NCBI RefSeq assembly: GCF_040529045.1 | Contig: NZ_CP131914.1 | Location: 1,162,501-1,226,500 of the forward strand | Direction: 5' to 3' | DNA: 64,000 nucleotides | Origin: Xanthomonas indica | GTDB taxonomy: Bacteria > Pseudomonadota > Gammaproteobacteria > Xanthomonadales > Xanthomonadaceae | In this document: in pieces, positions 16,749-25,369 of the stretch | How the letters are laid out: every line of letters starts with the position of its first letter | Position numbering within the stretch: position 1 is the first letter of the stretch | Made by a program: the position numbers and the translations under genes | Notes under the pieces: generated by a model | What the model saw: the letters and a program-made list of their open reading frames with translations, nothing else | Told to the model about the DNA's origin: nothing | The model's database searches: none

Positions 16749-17573
16749 ATGGCTGCAACCAACGCGCGCGTCCGTCTGCATGTCGAAGATACCGGCGGTG
16801 CCGGTCGTCCGGTGATCCTGATCCATGGCTGGCCGCTGTCGGCCGAGGCCTGGAAGGACCAGGTCGGGCCGCTGCAGCAGGCCGGCTACCGGGTCATCGC
16901 CTACGACCGCCGCGGCTTCGGCCGTTCCGAGAAGCCGGCCGACGGGTACGAGTACGACACCCTGGCCGACGATCTGGCCGGCATCCTCGAGGACAAGCAG
17001 CTGCGCGAGGCGGTGCTGGTCGGCTTCTCGATGGGCGGTGGCGAAGTGGCGCGCTACGTGGCGCGCCACGGCACCGACAAGCTCGCCGGCGTGGTGTTCG
17101 CTTCCGCGGTGCCGCCGTACATGCTCAAGACCGAGGACAACCCGGAAGGGCCGCTGAGCAAGGAGCAGGCGCAGGAGATGGAGCAGGGCCTGAAGGCCTC
17201 GCGCGAGACCTTCTTCGACGACTTTACCCGGGGCTTTTTCAGTGCCCACGGCACGCTGAAGGTGAGCGAGGCGCAGCGCCAGGAAGCGATCGCGCTGTGC
17301 CTGCAGAGCGACCAGACCGCGGCGCTCGGCTGCATGGAGGCGTTCGGCACCACCGATTTCCGCGAGGATCTCAAGAAGGTCGACGTGCCGACCCTGGTGT
17401 TGCACGGCGACTCCGACGCGACCGTGCCGTACGAGGGTTCGGGCCAACGTACCCACCGCGTCATCGCCGGCAGCGACGTGGTGCTGCTGAAGGATGCGCC
17501 GCACGGCTGCAACACCAGCCATGCCGAGGAATTCAATCAGGCGCTGCTGGGTTTCCTGGCCAAGCTGGGGTGA
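16749..17573 (+). CDS. alpha/beta hydrolase of the non-heme chloroperoxidase/arylesterase type
   Basis: 274 aa, full family length. Oxyanion motif LIHGWPLS, AYDRRGFGRSEKP, nucleophile elbow GFSMGG (Ser94), acid in LHGDSDATVP and His in DAPHGCNTSHAEEF complete the catalytic triad seen in cofactor-free haloperoxidases and aryl esterases. Such enzymes hydrolyse small esters or form peracids in the cytoplasm. No signal peptide. The in vivo substrate is unknown. It converges with the GH30 xylanase gene, with a shared hairpin terminator between. Confidence 0.85.
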   Translation: MAATNARVRLHVEDTGGAGRPVILIHGWPLSAEAWKDQVGPLQQAGYRVIAYDRRGFGRSEKPADGYEYDTLADDLAGILEDKQLREAVLVGFSMGGGEVARYVARHGTDKLAGVVFASAVPPYMLKTEDNPEGPLSKEQAQEMEQGLKASRETFFDDFTRGFFSAHGTLKVSEAQRQEAIALCLQSDQTAALGCMEAFGTTDFREDLKKVDVPTLVLHGDSDATVPYEGSGQRTHRVIAGSDVVLLKDAPHGCNTSHAEEFNQALLGFLAKLG

Positions 17574-17646
17574 TTGCCAACGCGTATCGCGGTGCCGGCG
17601 CGCAAGGCGTGGCGCCGCGACGACGCAACGAGGCAGCACGCCCCCA

Positions 17647-17675
17647 ACCCGCGGCAGCGCTCGGCTGCCGCGGGT
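17647..17675. terminator. bidirectional terminator hairpin
   Basis: A perfect 12-base stem (17647-17658 with 17664-17675, ACCCGCGGCAGC) and five-base loop lie between two convergent genes, 74 bases after the hydrolase stop and 31 bases beyond the xylanase stop. Confidence 0.7.
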
Positions 17676-17705
17676 CGATCCGACCGACTCAAGCCATCGC
17701 GCAGA

Positions 17706-18923
17706 TCACTCGCCGACCAGCGTCGCCACGCTCTGCGGGTCGACATAGACCACGGTCTGGCCCGAGGCGACGCTGTACTTGCCGCCGTAGCCGACGTTGA
17801 GGGTGGACGAGGTGCTGTACTTGGTGAACGCGGTGGCGCTGCCGGCGGGAACGCGCACGGTGATCTGCCGATGCTGGGTGCCGGTATTGACCACGACCAA
17901 GGCCAGCTTGCCGTTGGGGGTCTTGTAGGCGCTGACGGCGACATCGTTGTACGGCGCGGCAGTGGCGCCGATGCGCACCGAACCGGGACGCACGAAGCGC
18001 GCGTACTGCGACATCACATAACCGCGCTTGCTCACCGTGCCGTTCTCGGCGATCAGCCCGTAGCTGCGGCGGATGTACCACCAGATATAGCCGCTGTAGT
18101 TGGCGAGCATGCTGTTGTGCAGTTCGCTGGCCACGCCGAGCGCCGACGGCCAGGCGTTACCGTCGGTGTTGTCGGTGTAGTGCTCGGTCATCCACAGTTG
18201 CTTGCCCTTGCTGCGCGCCAGTGGGTAGTCCTTGGGCTGCACGCCATACAGGTGCCCGCCGATGATCGACAGGTACTGGGCGGCGCTGCTGTTGAGCACC
18301 GGGTCGGTCAATGCCGGGTTGAAGCCCAGCGACTCGGCCGCGAGCAGCTTGAACTTGCCGAACTTCGCGCCCTGGGCGCTGATGAAGTTGAGGAAGTCGG
18401 TGCCGTTCCAGTCGCCCGACTCGTAATCCGGATGCCAGTCCGGCTCGTTCTGCAGCGACAGGGCGTAGATCGGCGCGCCCTTGCTGTCCATGTAGGCGGT
18501 GAAGTCCAGCAGGTGCTTGGCGTAGGCATCGTAGTACTGCGACAACAGCTTGCCGCCGTTGTTGAAGCTGTTGTTGGACTTCATGTAGGCCGGTGCCGAC
18601 CACGGCGTGGCCAGCAGCACCGCGCCGTGCGCGCGGGCCCGCACCGCCGAGGGCACCTGCTGGCTCCAGCCGGAACTGGACGGATCGATGCGCATGCGCA
18701 TGATCGACAGGCCGATCTGCCCCGTGTCGCTGCCGAACGCCAGATCGACCTGGGCCGGGGTGAGGTCGGCGATCCAGCCGGCGCCGTTCATGCCGCCGAA
18801 GCCCTGGATGGTCTGGTGGACTTCGGACGGATTGACGGTGACGGTCTGCGCCGAGGCGCCGCCGGCCGAGAACAGCGTGGCGGCCGCGGCGAGCAAGGTG
18901 CCGAGCAAGCGAGGGGTCTTCAT
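17706..18923 (-). CDS. xynC: secreted GH30 glucuronoxylanase
   Basis: 405 aa. The signal peptide ends near ASA-QTVTV (residue 26); GGAG precedes the ATG. GH30 catalytic residues are visible: acid/base Glu160 in LSLQNEPDW and nucleophile Glu247 in LWMTEHYTD. GFGGMNGAGW, GLSIMRMRIDPS and SGYIWWYIRRSYGLI match bacterial subfamily 8 xylanases that cut glucuronic-acid-substituted xylan. The C-terminal 100 residues form the beta-sandwich side domain typical of the family. It would be exported by Sec and probably the type II system to attack plant cell walls. Divergent from the GH42 gene. Confidence 0.92.
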   Translation of the reverse strand: MKTPRLLGTLLAAAATLFSAGGASAQTVTVNPSEVHQTIQGFGGMNGAGWIADLTPAQVDLAFGSDTGQIGLSIMRMRIDPSSSGWSQQVPSAVRARAHGAVLLATPWSAPAYMKSNNSFNNGGKLLSQYYDAYAKHLLDFTAYMDSKGAPIYALSLQNEPDWHPDYESGDWNGTDFLNFISAQGAKFGKFKLLAAESLGFNPALTDPVLNSSAAQYLSIIGGHLYGVQPKDYPLARSKGKQLWMTEHYTDNTDGNAWPSALGVASELHNSMLANYSGYIWWYIRRSYGLIAENGTVSKRGYVMSQYARFVRPGSVRIGATAAPYNDVAVSAYKTPNGKLALVVVNTGTQHRQITVRVPAGSATAFTKYSTSSTLNVGYGGKYSVASGQTVVYVDPQSVATLVGE

Positions 18924-19257
18924 GGTGGCTCCAGGGGTGGGGGAGGCGTGACGCTAGCCATCGCAGGTGACCATTTCAATGTCGCGATCGTCCAAAGCGT
19001 TCAAGTGAGACCGGTGGCGCAACGCGAGCGCAACGCTGTCCTCAGTCCACATGGATGCATGGGCCTTGCAGGATGACGCGCTGCAGCGTTGGCACATCCT
19101 GCGTTATGCGGTGAGGTGCGGGGTGCGGATTGTGCGCAGTTGCGCGCGCAAACGCCGCAAGATGCACAAGTGCGCGCAGGACAAAGCTGCGCACAATGCA
19201 CACGCCGTCAGCACGCAGGGGGTGTGCCGGCGTTTCCTGTTGCGAAGGATGTTGCGC
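18924..19257. promoter_or_regulatory. divergent promoter region between GH30 and GH42 genes
   Basis: The 334-base gap has no gene. It contains an imperfect inverted repeat, ATTGTGCGCAGT (about 19130-19142) and GCTGCGCACAAT (about 19187-19198), about 45 bases apart, and several extra TGCGCA boxes between. This is a candidate operator for a shared regulator, but no regulator gene adjoins it. Confidence 0.35.
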
Positions 19258-21345
19258 ATGCCACTGTTCCGCTTTCCGCAACGCTGCGGCGTTGTGCTGT
19301 TCGCCGTGCTGTTGTCGATCGCGCTCTGCGTGCCGCCGTTGGCGCGGGCGCAGGCCACCCGTTATCGCGACGCTGCGCCGCTCTTGCTCGGCGTGGCCTG
19401 GTATCCGGAGCAATGGCCGGAGGCGCAGTGGGAGCACGATCTGGCGCTGATGCAGGCGGCGCACGTGCGCGTGGTGCGGATCGGCGAGTTCGCCTGGAGC
19501 CGGATGGAGCCGCGCGAGGGGCAGTACGACTTCGCCTGGATGGACAGCGCCATCGCCGCTGCCGCGCGCCACGGCATGGTGGTGGTGCTGGGGACGCCGA
19601 CCGCGGCGCCGCCGGCCTGGTTGACCCAGGCCTATCCGGACACCTTGCGGGTCAGCCAGGACGGGGTGCGCGACGAGCATGGCAACCGCCAGCAGTTCTC
19701 CTTCGCCAGTACCCGCTACCGGCACTTCGCGCATGCCATCGCCGAACAGATGGCGCAGCGCTACGGGCACAATCCGCACGTGGTCGGCTGGCAACTGGAC
19801 AACGAGTACGCGCAGTCCTCGTTCGATCCCGAGGCCAAGGCGCAGTTCCACGCCTGGCTGCAGCGCAAGTACGGCAGCATCGACGCTCTCAACCAGCGCT
19901 GGGCCACCGCCTACTGGAGCCAGACCTACAACGACTTCGCGCAGATCCCGGTGCGCGAGGACGAGGAGAATCCGGCGCTGCTGCTGGAGTGGAAGCGCTT
20001 CGTCAGCGACACCTGGACCGACTACTCGCGTAACCAGATCGATGCGATCCGCCCGCATGCCGATCCACGCCAGTTCATCACCACCAACACCATGGGCTGG
20101 TTCGCCGGCTTCGACGCCTACACCGTGCACGGTGTGCTCGACATCGCCGCCTGGGACGACTACGTCGCCGGCGAACGCTACGATTGGGTGGACAACGCGG
20201 CGCGCCACGATCTGACCCGCGGCTACAAGCAGCGCAACTACTGGGTGATGGAGACCCAGCCGGGCTTCGTCAACTGGCGCGCGACCAACGTGGCGCTGCG
20301 CAAGGGCCAGGTGCGGGCGATGGCGTGGCAGGCGGTGGCGCATGGCGCCGATGCGGTGTCGTACTGGCAGTGGCGTGCCGCGCCCAACGGGCAGGAGGAA
20401 TACCACGGCACGCTGGTCGGCGCCGATGGCGAGCCGGTGCCGGTGTATGCGGAGATCCAGCAGGTCGGCGCGGAGTTTGCCAAGGCCGGGCCGGCGCTGG
20501 CCGGCACCACGCCGCAGGCGCAGGTGGCGCTGATCAACGACTTCGACAGCCGCTGGGCGATCGGTTTCCAAAAGCACGCGGCCGACTTCGATCCGGTCGT
20601 GCAGATGAAGAGCTTCTACCGTCCGCTGCGGCAGCAGGCGCAGGTGGTCGACGTGGTCTCGGCGATGGCGCCGCTGGAGCGCTACAAGCTGGTGGTGGCG
20701 CCGGCGCTGAACGTGCTGACCGAGGCGCAGGCGCAGCGGTTGAAAGCCTACGTCGAACACGGCGGTCACCTGGTGCTGGGGCCGCGCAGCGGCATGAAGA
20801 ACATCGACAACGGCCTGCATCCGCAGCGCCAGCCCGGCCCGCTGGCGGCCTTGCTCGGTGGGCGCGTGGAGCAGTTCTATGCGCTGGACAAGCCGATCCC
20901 GCTGGTCGGTGCGGGCGCCGACGGCAGCGCCAGGATCTGGGCCGATCAGTTGCAGGCCACTGCCGCCGACACCACCGCGCCGCTGCACTACGGCACGGCC
21001 AACGGCTGGCTGGACGGTGCGCCGGCGTTGCTGAGCCGGCGCGTCGGCAAGGGCCGCATCAGCTATGTCGGTGGCTGGTTCGACGACGCCACGCTGGATC
21101 GTCTCACCGGCGACTGGTTGCGCGACGCCGGGGTACAGGCGCCGCTGGCCGACGTGCCGGACGACGTGGAAGTGGGCGTGCGCAGCGACGGCGCGCGCCG
21201 CATCGTGGTGCTGATCAACCACGGCATCGCCGCGCACGCCGTGCGGCTGCCGGCAGCGATGCGGTCGCTGCTGGGGCCGGCGCCGAGCAACGACACGGTG
21301 CAGCTGGCACCGGACGACGTGGCGGTGCTGGAACAGCGTCGCTGA
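19258..21345 (+). CDS. exported GH42 beta-galactosidase
   Basis: 695 aa from ATG 19258 (GAAGG nine bases upstream; another ATG at 19249 is possible). Signal peptide ends about PPLARA-Q (residue 32). The GH42 barrel starts LLLGVAWYPEQWPEAQWEHD. Acid/base Glu183 lies in GWQLDNEYAQ and nucleophile Glu332 in YWVMETQPG. The trimerisation domain and C-terminal beta domain follow (VSAMAPLERYKLVVAPALN; SYVGGWFDD). Most GH42 enzymes are cytoplasmic, so export is notable and suits release of galactose from pectin galactan or arabinogalactan side chains. Divergent from the xylanase gene. Confidence 0.93.
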   Translation: MPLFRFPQRCGVVLFAVLLSIALCVPPLARAQATRYRDAAPLLLGVAWYPEQWPEAQWEHDLALMQAAHVRVVRIGEFAWSRMEPREGQYDFAWMDSAIAAAARHGMVVVLGTPTAAPPAWLTQAYPDTLRVSQDGVRDEHGNRQQFSFASTRYRHFAHAIAEQMAQRYGHNPHVVGWQLDNEYAQSSFDPEAKAQFHAWLQRKYGSIDALNQRWATAYWSQTYNDFAQIPVREDEENPALLLEWKRFVSDTWTDYSRNQIDAIRPHADPRQFITTNTMGWFAGFDAYTVHGVLDIAAWDDYVAGERYDWVDNAARHDLTRGYKQRNYWVMETQPGFVNWRATNVALRKGQVRAMAWQAVAHGADAVSYWQWRAAPNGQEEYHGTLVGADGEPVPVYAEIQQVGAEFAKAGPALAGTTPQAQVALINDFDSRWAIGFQKHAADFDPVVQMKSFYRPLRQQAQVVDVVSAMAPLERYKLVVAPALNVLTEAQAQRLKAYVEHGGHLVLGPRSGMKNIDNGLHPQRQPGPLAALLGGRVEQFYALDKPIPLVGAGADGSARIWADQLQATAADTTAPLHYGTANGWLDGAPALLSRRVGKGRISYVGGWFDDATLDRLTGDWLRDAGVQAPLADVPDDVEVGVRSDGARRIVVLINHGIAAHAVRLPAAMRSLLGPAPSNDTVQLAPDDVAVLEQRR

Positions 21346-21542
21346 GGTTTGCCGCGGTGCGCTGCGGCGCACTGCCGGCCACGCGATGACGGATCGGTGC
21401 GGTGGGTGCACCTGTGTGCCGCGCTCGCCGTGGCCGCGTCGCGCCTGCGCGCCAGACGCGAGGACACGCTCTACAATGCAGGCGCCAGCGGGCGTCGCCG
21501 CCGCCATCGCGTCGCGGCCTCGTTCCCTCACTGGAGTCGCGC

Positions 21543-21893
21543 GTGTCCTTGTCTTCTTCTGCTTCTGCTCCGTTGTCGCCGGTGGGCCGGCTGTTCGCCG
21601 CTGCCGCCGTGTTCGAAGGCCTGACCTGGGCCGGCCTGTTGCTCGGTATGTTGCTCAAGTACGGCACCCAGACCACCGAGCTGGGCGTGTGGCTGTTCGG
21701 CCGTCTGCATGGCGTGGCGTTCCTGCTGTACGTGGTCGCCAGCCTGGTCGCGGCGCTGCGGTTGCGCTGGCCGTGGTGGGCGTGGGCGTTGAGCCTGTTG
21801 GCCGCGTTGCCGCCGCTGGTCACGGTGCCGCTGGAACTGTGGTTCCGCAGGATCGGCTTGCTCGGCGCGCCGCGGCAGCGTACAGCGCGATAA
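21543..21893 (+). CDS. DUF3817 integral membrane protein
   Basis: 116 aa from GTG 21543, with GGAG eight bases upstream. Three membrane helices are apparent: AAAVFEGLTWAGLLLGMLLK, RLHGVAFLLYVVASLVAAL and WWAWALSLLAALPPLVTVPL. The glutamate in VFEG and His in RLHG are hallmarks of the DUF3817 (YdzA-like) family. Inner membrane; function unknown. A TACAAT (21472-21477) is a reasonable -10 element for it. Confidence 0.85.
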   Translation: MSLSSSASAPLSPVGRLFAAAAVFEGLTWAGLLLGMLLKYGTQTTELGVWLFGRLHGVAFLLYVVASLVAALRLRWPWWAWALSLLAALPPLVTVPLELWFRRIGLLGAPRQRTAR

Positions 21894-22019
21894 CGCAGGT
21901 TGCGCCGCATCCGCGGCGACGCAGGTTGTCGCGTGCGGATGCGCTGCGTCGGTGGTGCATTGGGCCGGCGTTGTTCGGCGTCGCTCTAAACTGCAGCGCC
22001 TAGCGCAGGCGAGGATGCC

Positions 22020-22352
22020 ATGGGCAAACGCCAACGACGACCGCCCCCGCCAATGCCGGTACCCACGCGCCTGCAGCGGCTGGTCGCGCGTCTGCAACGG
22101 CCGGTGTTGCTGCTGATGGCCGCGGCCATCGGCGCGAGCGCTGTGGTGAAGCTGTACCTGCTGGCGAAGGCGCTGTCGAGCGGCGTGTACATTGGCGCAT
22201 CGAGAATCGGCCCGGCACGGGTCTATCTGCTGCAGACCGATCCTGGCCACTATTGGTTCTCGATCGCGTGGGACGGCGTGCTCAGCCTCGTGCTGCTGGC
22301 GCTGGCCGTCGCCCTTGGCTGGTCGCTGATGGCGCTGCGCAAGCCGAAGTAG
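22020..22352 (+). CDS. hypothetical two-span membrane protein
   Basis: 110 aa from ATG 22020 with AGGCGAGG upstream. The N-terminus is basic and proline-rich (GKRQRRPPPPMPVPTRLQRL), followed by two membrane helices (VLLLMAAAIGASAVVKLYLL; GVLSLVLLALAVALGWSLMA). A central loop, GHYWFSIAWD, is predicted periplasmic. No family recognised. It converges with the DUF1615 gene, separated by 27 bases. Confidence 0.7.
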   Translation: MGKRQRRPPPPMPVPTRLQRLVARLQRPVLLLMAAAIGASAVVKLYLLAKALSSGVYIGASRIGPARVYLLQTDPGHYWFSIAWDGVLSLVLLALAVALGWSLMALRKPK

Positions 22353-22379
22353 TGCGCCGCCATCGGCGTGTCGCGGCCA

Positions 22380-23471
22380 TCACTTGGCCAGGCAGCGCTG
22401 CCAGCGCTCGGCCACGCGCTGCGCGAACCAGGCGGTGGTGAGCTTGCGGGTGATCTTCGCGCTTTCCAGGGCGATGCCCGGCAGCACCGCGCGCGGCAGT
22501 GGCTTGCCGGCATCGCGGTCGGCCAGCGCGAACACCTGGCGATACAGCGCGCTGTCGCCGAAATCCGCCTCGCCGCCGCGCTGCAGTGCGCGGCGGATCG
22601 TGCGCGCGTCCATGCCCAGTTGCGTGCCCAGGCTGCGCGCGGCGCGCTCGGTGGCGCCGGGGGCGTCGAGGTCGGCGCCGGGCGTCAGCAGATCGCCATC
22701 GAGGGCGAGCGAGATGCCGCTGGCGCGCGCCAGCGCGGCCTGGAACGCGGCATTGCGGCTGGCGTACCAGCCGGCATTGAAGTCGGCGAAGCGATACAGC
22801 ATCGGCGCCTCGTTGGGGTAGCCGAGCAGGTGGCGAGTGCCGAACCAGATGCCGCCGCGGCGGCTGAACACCGCGTGGCGCACGCTGTCGTTCAGCGGGT
22901 ACGGGTAGCCGTCCGTATGCGCTTCGGAAAAGGCGATGCTCACCTGCATCGGCCCGGCGGTGTGCACCGGGTTGAGGTTGCCGAACAGGCGCTGGCCCAG
23001 CGGCACGCTGCCGGCGATGTCCTCGAAGAGGGCGCTCAGATCCTGCTCGGTGCGCGCAGCGGCCAGGCGCTCGGCATAGCTGCGGCCGTCCGGCCCGTGT
23101 AGCTGCAGCGCCGCATCCAGTGCGAACGCCGGCACATGCAGTGCGGCCGCGCGCTTTTGCAGTTCCGCCCGTGCGATCTTGCCGAGCCCCGGCACCGAGG
23201 GATTGGTCTGGTAGGTCGATTCCTGTTCGATCACCGCCAGGACCGCGCAGATATTCTCGGCGCTGGTGCCCAGGTTCTGCGAGGCCAGGGCCACGTAGAC
23301 GTCGTCGGCCCAGCCGCGGCGGTCGGGCACCGTGGCCGGGATGCGCCGGGCGATGTCGGCCTTGACCTCGCTGGGCGTGCGTTCGGGCATGCGTGGCGCC
23401 TGCGTGGCACAGGCGCCGAGCAAGGCGGCGCTGCACACGGCGAGCAGGCGGACGAAGACGGCGGTGGACAT
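22380..23471 (-). CDS. DUF1615 lipoprotein
   Basis: 363 aa with a lipoprotein signal (LLAVCSAALLGACATQ; lipobox LGAC). The mature part shows the DUF1615 pattern: AVIEQESTYQTNPSVPGLGKI, LNPVHTAGPMQVSIAF, SRRGGIWFGTRHLLGY, and YRFADFNAGWYASRNAAFQ. The EQEST and AGPMQVS arrangement recalls lysozyme-like transglycosylase folds (catalytic Glu followed by GPMQ), so a peptidoglycan role is possible but unproven. Periplasmic face of the outer membrane is likely. A 65-base gap separates it from the reductase gene upstream. Confidence 0.85.
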   Translation of the reverse strand: MSTAVFVRLLAVCSAALLGACATQAPRMPERTPSEVKADIARRIPATVPDRRGWADDVYVALASQNLGTSAENICAVLAVIEQESTYQTNPSVPGLGKIARAELQKRAAALHVPAFALDAALQLHGPDGRSYAERLAAARTEQDLSALFEDIAGSVPLGQRLFGNLNPVHTAGPMQVSIAFSEAHTDGYPYPLNDSVRHAVFSRRGGIWFGTRHLLGYPNEAPMLYRFADFNAGWYASRNAAFQAALARASGISLALDGDLLTPGADLDAPGATERAARSLGTQLGMDARTIRRALQRGGEADFGDSALYRQVFALADRDAGKPLPRAVLPGIALESAKITRKLTTAWFAQRVAERWQRCLAK

Positions 23472-23536
23472 CGGCGCGGCGGTTCCAGCGGAGTGGCGGT
23501 CGCCTGCATCCTACAGATGCGATGTCGGCACCGCGC

Positions 23537-24370
23537 CTACGCCGCCGGCGTCGACGCTGTGCGGTCGGAGGTCTCCGCCGCTTGCGCGTCCGCGTTGTCC
23601 ACATGGATGCCGAAGCCGCTGCGGCCTGGGGCGAGATCCTCCCGCAGCGTCAGCGCCGGGATCGCGTAGTCGCCGCCGTTCTGCTTGCGGAACGCGATCG
23701 GCGCGGCACTGAACAGCGTGTCCAGCCGTTCGCCCAGCGCCGCGCTGGTCTGCGCGAAACGCGCCGCATCCATGCGTCCGCTGCGGTACAACACGAACGG
23801 CGGCAGCACATCGAACCCGGAGTAATGCAGGATGCCGTGCTGGATTGGGAACAGCAGGTCGTCGATGGGGCCGTTGATGCCGCGCGGCGCGTAGTGCGAT
23901 TCCCAGCCGCCGGCGGTGACGATCAGCATCGCGCGCTTGCCGGCGAGCATGCCTTCGCCGTAGCGATCGCCCCAGTGCGTGTCGGAGTGTTCGCCGACCC
24001 CGTAGGCGAAACCGCAGGCATAGACCCGGTCCACCCAGCCCTTGAGGATGGCCGGCATCGAGAACCACCACAGTGGGAACTGCATCAGCAACGCATCGGC
24101 CCAGCGCAGCTTGTCCTGTTCGGCGGCGATGTCCGCGCGCTGGCGGCCGCTGGCGAAGGCGCGCTGCGAGTCGCGCGAGGGATCGAAGCGCGCGTCCGCG
24201 GCGCCGTCCAGGCTGTCCTGCGCATCGACCGTGGTCTTCCAGTCCATGGCGTACAGATCCGAGACCTGGACATGGTGGCCGGCGTCCTGCAGGCGCTGCA
24301 CCGCCACCTGCTTGAGAGTGCCATTGAGCGAGGCGGGTTCGGGATGGGCATAGACCAGCAAGACGTTCAT
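23537..24370 (-). CDS. NAD(P)H-quinone oxidoreductase, flavodoxin-like fold
   Basis: 277 aa. The flavodoxin_2 family signature begins at VLLVYAHPEPASLNGTLK, continues with DLYAMDWKTTVDAQD, the FMN/FAD-contacting LLMQFPLWWFSMPAILKGWVDRV (split across the loop) and TAGGWESHY. Members such as MdaB and NQO reduce quinones by two electrons and protect against redox-cycling compounds. The C-terminus is about 60 residues longer than MdaB. It is transcribed away from a LysR gene only 69 bases off, so that regulator probably controls it. Confidence 0.87.
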   Translation of the reverse strand: MNVLLVYAHPEPASLNGTLKQVAVQRLQDAGHHVQVSDLYAMDWKTTVDAQDSLDGAADARFDPSRDSQRAFASGRQRADIAAEQDKLRWADALLMQFPLWWFSMPAILKGWVDRVYACGFAYGVGEHSDTHWGDRYGEGMLAGKRAMLIVTAGGWESHYAPRGINGPIDDLLFPIQHGILHYSGFDVLPPFVLYRSGRMDAARFAQTSAALGERLDTLFSAAPIAFRKQNGGDYAIPALTLREDLAPGRSGFGIHVDNADAQAAETSDRTASTPAA

Positions 24371-24410
24371 GCGGGTGCTCGATGAGGGGAGGTCTCCACG
24401 CTAGGCCGTC

Positions 24411-24432
24411 ATTCGCTATAGTGGAAATGAAT
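24411..24432. promoter_or_regulatory. candidate LysR box between reductase and regulator
   Basis: ATTC (24411-24414) and GAAT (24429-24432) form a dyad inside the 69-base divergent gap. This position and T-rich/A-rich symmetry fit a LysR-type operator. TATAGT (24417-24422) could be a -10 within it. Confidence 0.35.
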
Positions 24433-24439
24433 TGCCTTA

Positions 24440-25348
24440 ATGCCCGTTATTACGATGGTTGATCTGCGGCGCCTGGATCTCAACTTGCTGCTGACGCTGG
24501 ATACGTTGCTCGACACGCACAACGTGACCCGCGCGGCGGCGCGCCTGCATCTGTCGCAGCCGTCGGTCAGCGTGCACCTGGCCAAGCTGCGCGAGGCGCT
24601 GGGCGATCCCCTGCTGCTGCCCGGACCACGTGGCATGCGCCCCACCGCCCGCGCCGAGGCGCTGCGCACCCCGCTGCGCGAGGCCTTGCAGGCGCTGCAG
24701 CAGGCGGTGGCGCCGGAAGCGCCGTTCGATCCGGCGCGGGCGCAGGCGCTGTGGCAGGTGGCGGCTACCGACTACGGCGCCTCGACCGTGCTGCTGCCGG
24801 CGATCGCCGCCTTGCGCCGGGTGGCGCCGGGCTCCCGGCTGGCGGTGCTGCAACTGGCGCCGCCGGCGATCGCGCAGCAGGCCGAACAGGGCCAGATCGA
24901 TCTGGCCCTGCATACCGTCGCCGACGCGCCGCCCGGCCTGCACCGCCGCACGCTGTTCGCCGAGCGCTATGTGCTGGTCGGCCGTGCCGGCCATCCGCGA
25001 TTGCGGCGGCGGCCGAGCCTGGCGCAGTTCTGCACGCTCGAGCACGTCATCGTGTCGCCCGATGGCGGCGGCTTCAGCGGCGTGACCGATGCGGCATTGC
25101 GTGCGCGCGGCCTGCAGCGCCGCGTGGTGCTGTCGGTGCCGCACTTCCTGTTCGTCGTCGCGGCGCTCCAGCGCAGCGACCTGGTGGCGATGCTCCCCGA
25201 GCGCCTGGTGCGTGGGCAGTCCGGCCTGCAGGTGTGCGCACCGCCGCTGGAATTGCCGGGCTACGAAATGGCCATGCTCTGGCACGAGCGCGTGCACCGC
25301 GATCCGGCGCATCGCTGGTTGCGCGAGCACCTCCTGGCGTCGATCTGA
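24440..25348 (+). CDS. LysR-family transcriptional regulator
   Basis: 302 aa (ATG 24440; ATG 24455 is an alternative that starts closer to the usual LysR N-terminus). Winged-helix part: RRLDLNLLLTLDTLLDTHNV, AARLHLSQPSVSVHLAKLRE, LLLPGPRGMRPTARAEAL. An effector domain of about 200 residues follows (WQVAATDYGASTVLLPAIAAL, LALHTVADAPPGLHRRTLF). It is divergent from the quinone reductase, so it most likely senses a quinone or electrophile and activates that gene (inferred). Confidence 0.92.
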   Translation: MPVITMVDLRRLDLNLLLTLDTLLDTHNVTRAAARLHLSQPSVSVHLAKLREALGDPLLLPGPRGMRPTARAEALRTPLREALQALQQAVAPEAPFDPARAQALWQVAATDYGASTVLLPAIAALRRVAPGSRLAVLQLAPPAIAQQAEQGQIDLALHTVADAPPGLHRRTLFAERYVLVGRAGHPRLRRRPSLAQFCTLEHVIVSPDGGGFSGVTDAALRARGLQRRVVLSVPHFLFVVAALQRSDLVAMLPERLVRGQSGLQVCAPPLELPGYEMAMLWHERVHRDPAHRWLREHLLASI

Positions 25349-25369
25349 CGTTTCGGCCGCGACGTCGCT

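Noticed and set aside
19042-21531. Long minus-strand frame opposite the GH42 gene
   Set aside because: Antisense shadow; GH42 catalytic residues lie in the opposite strand.
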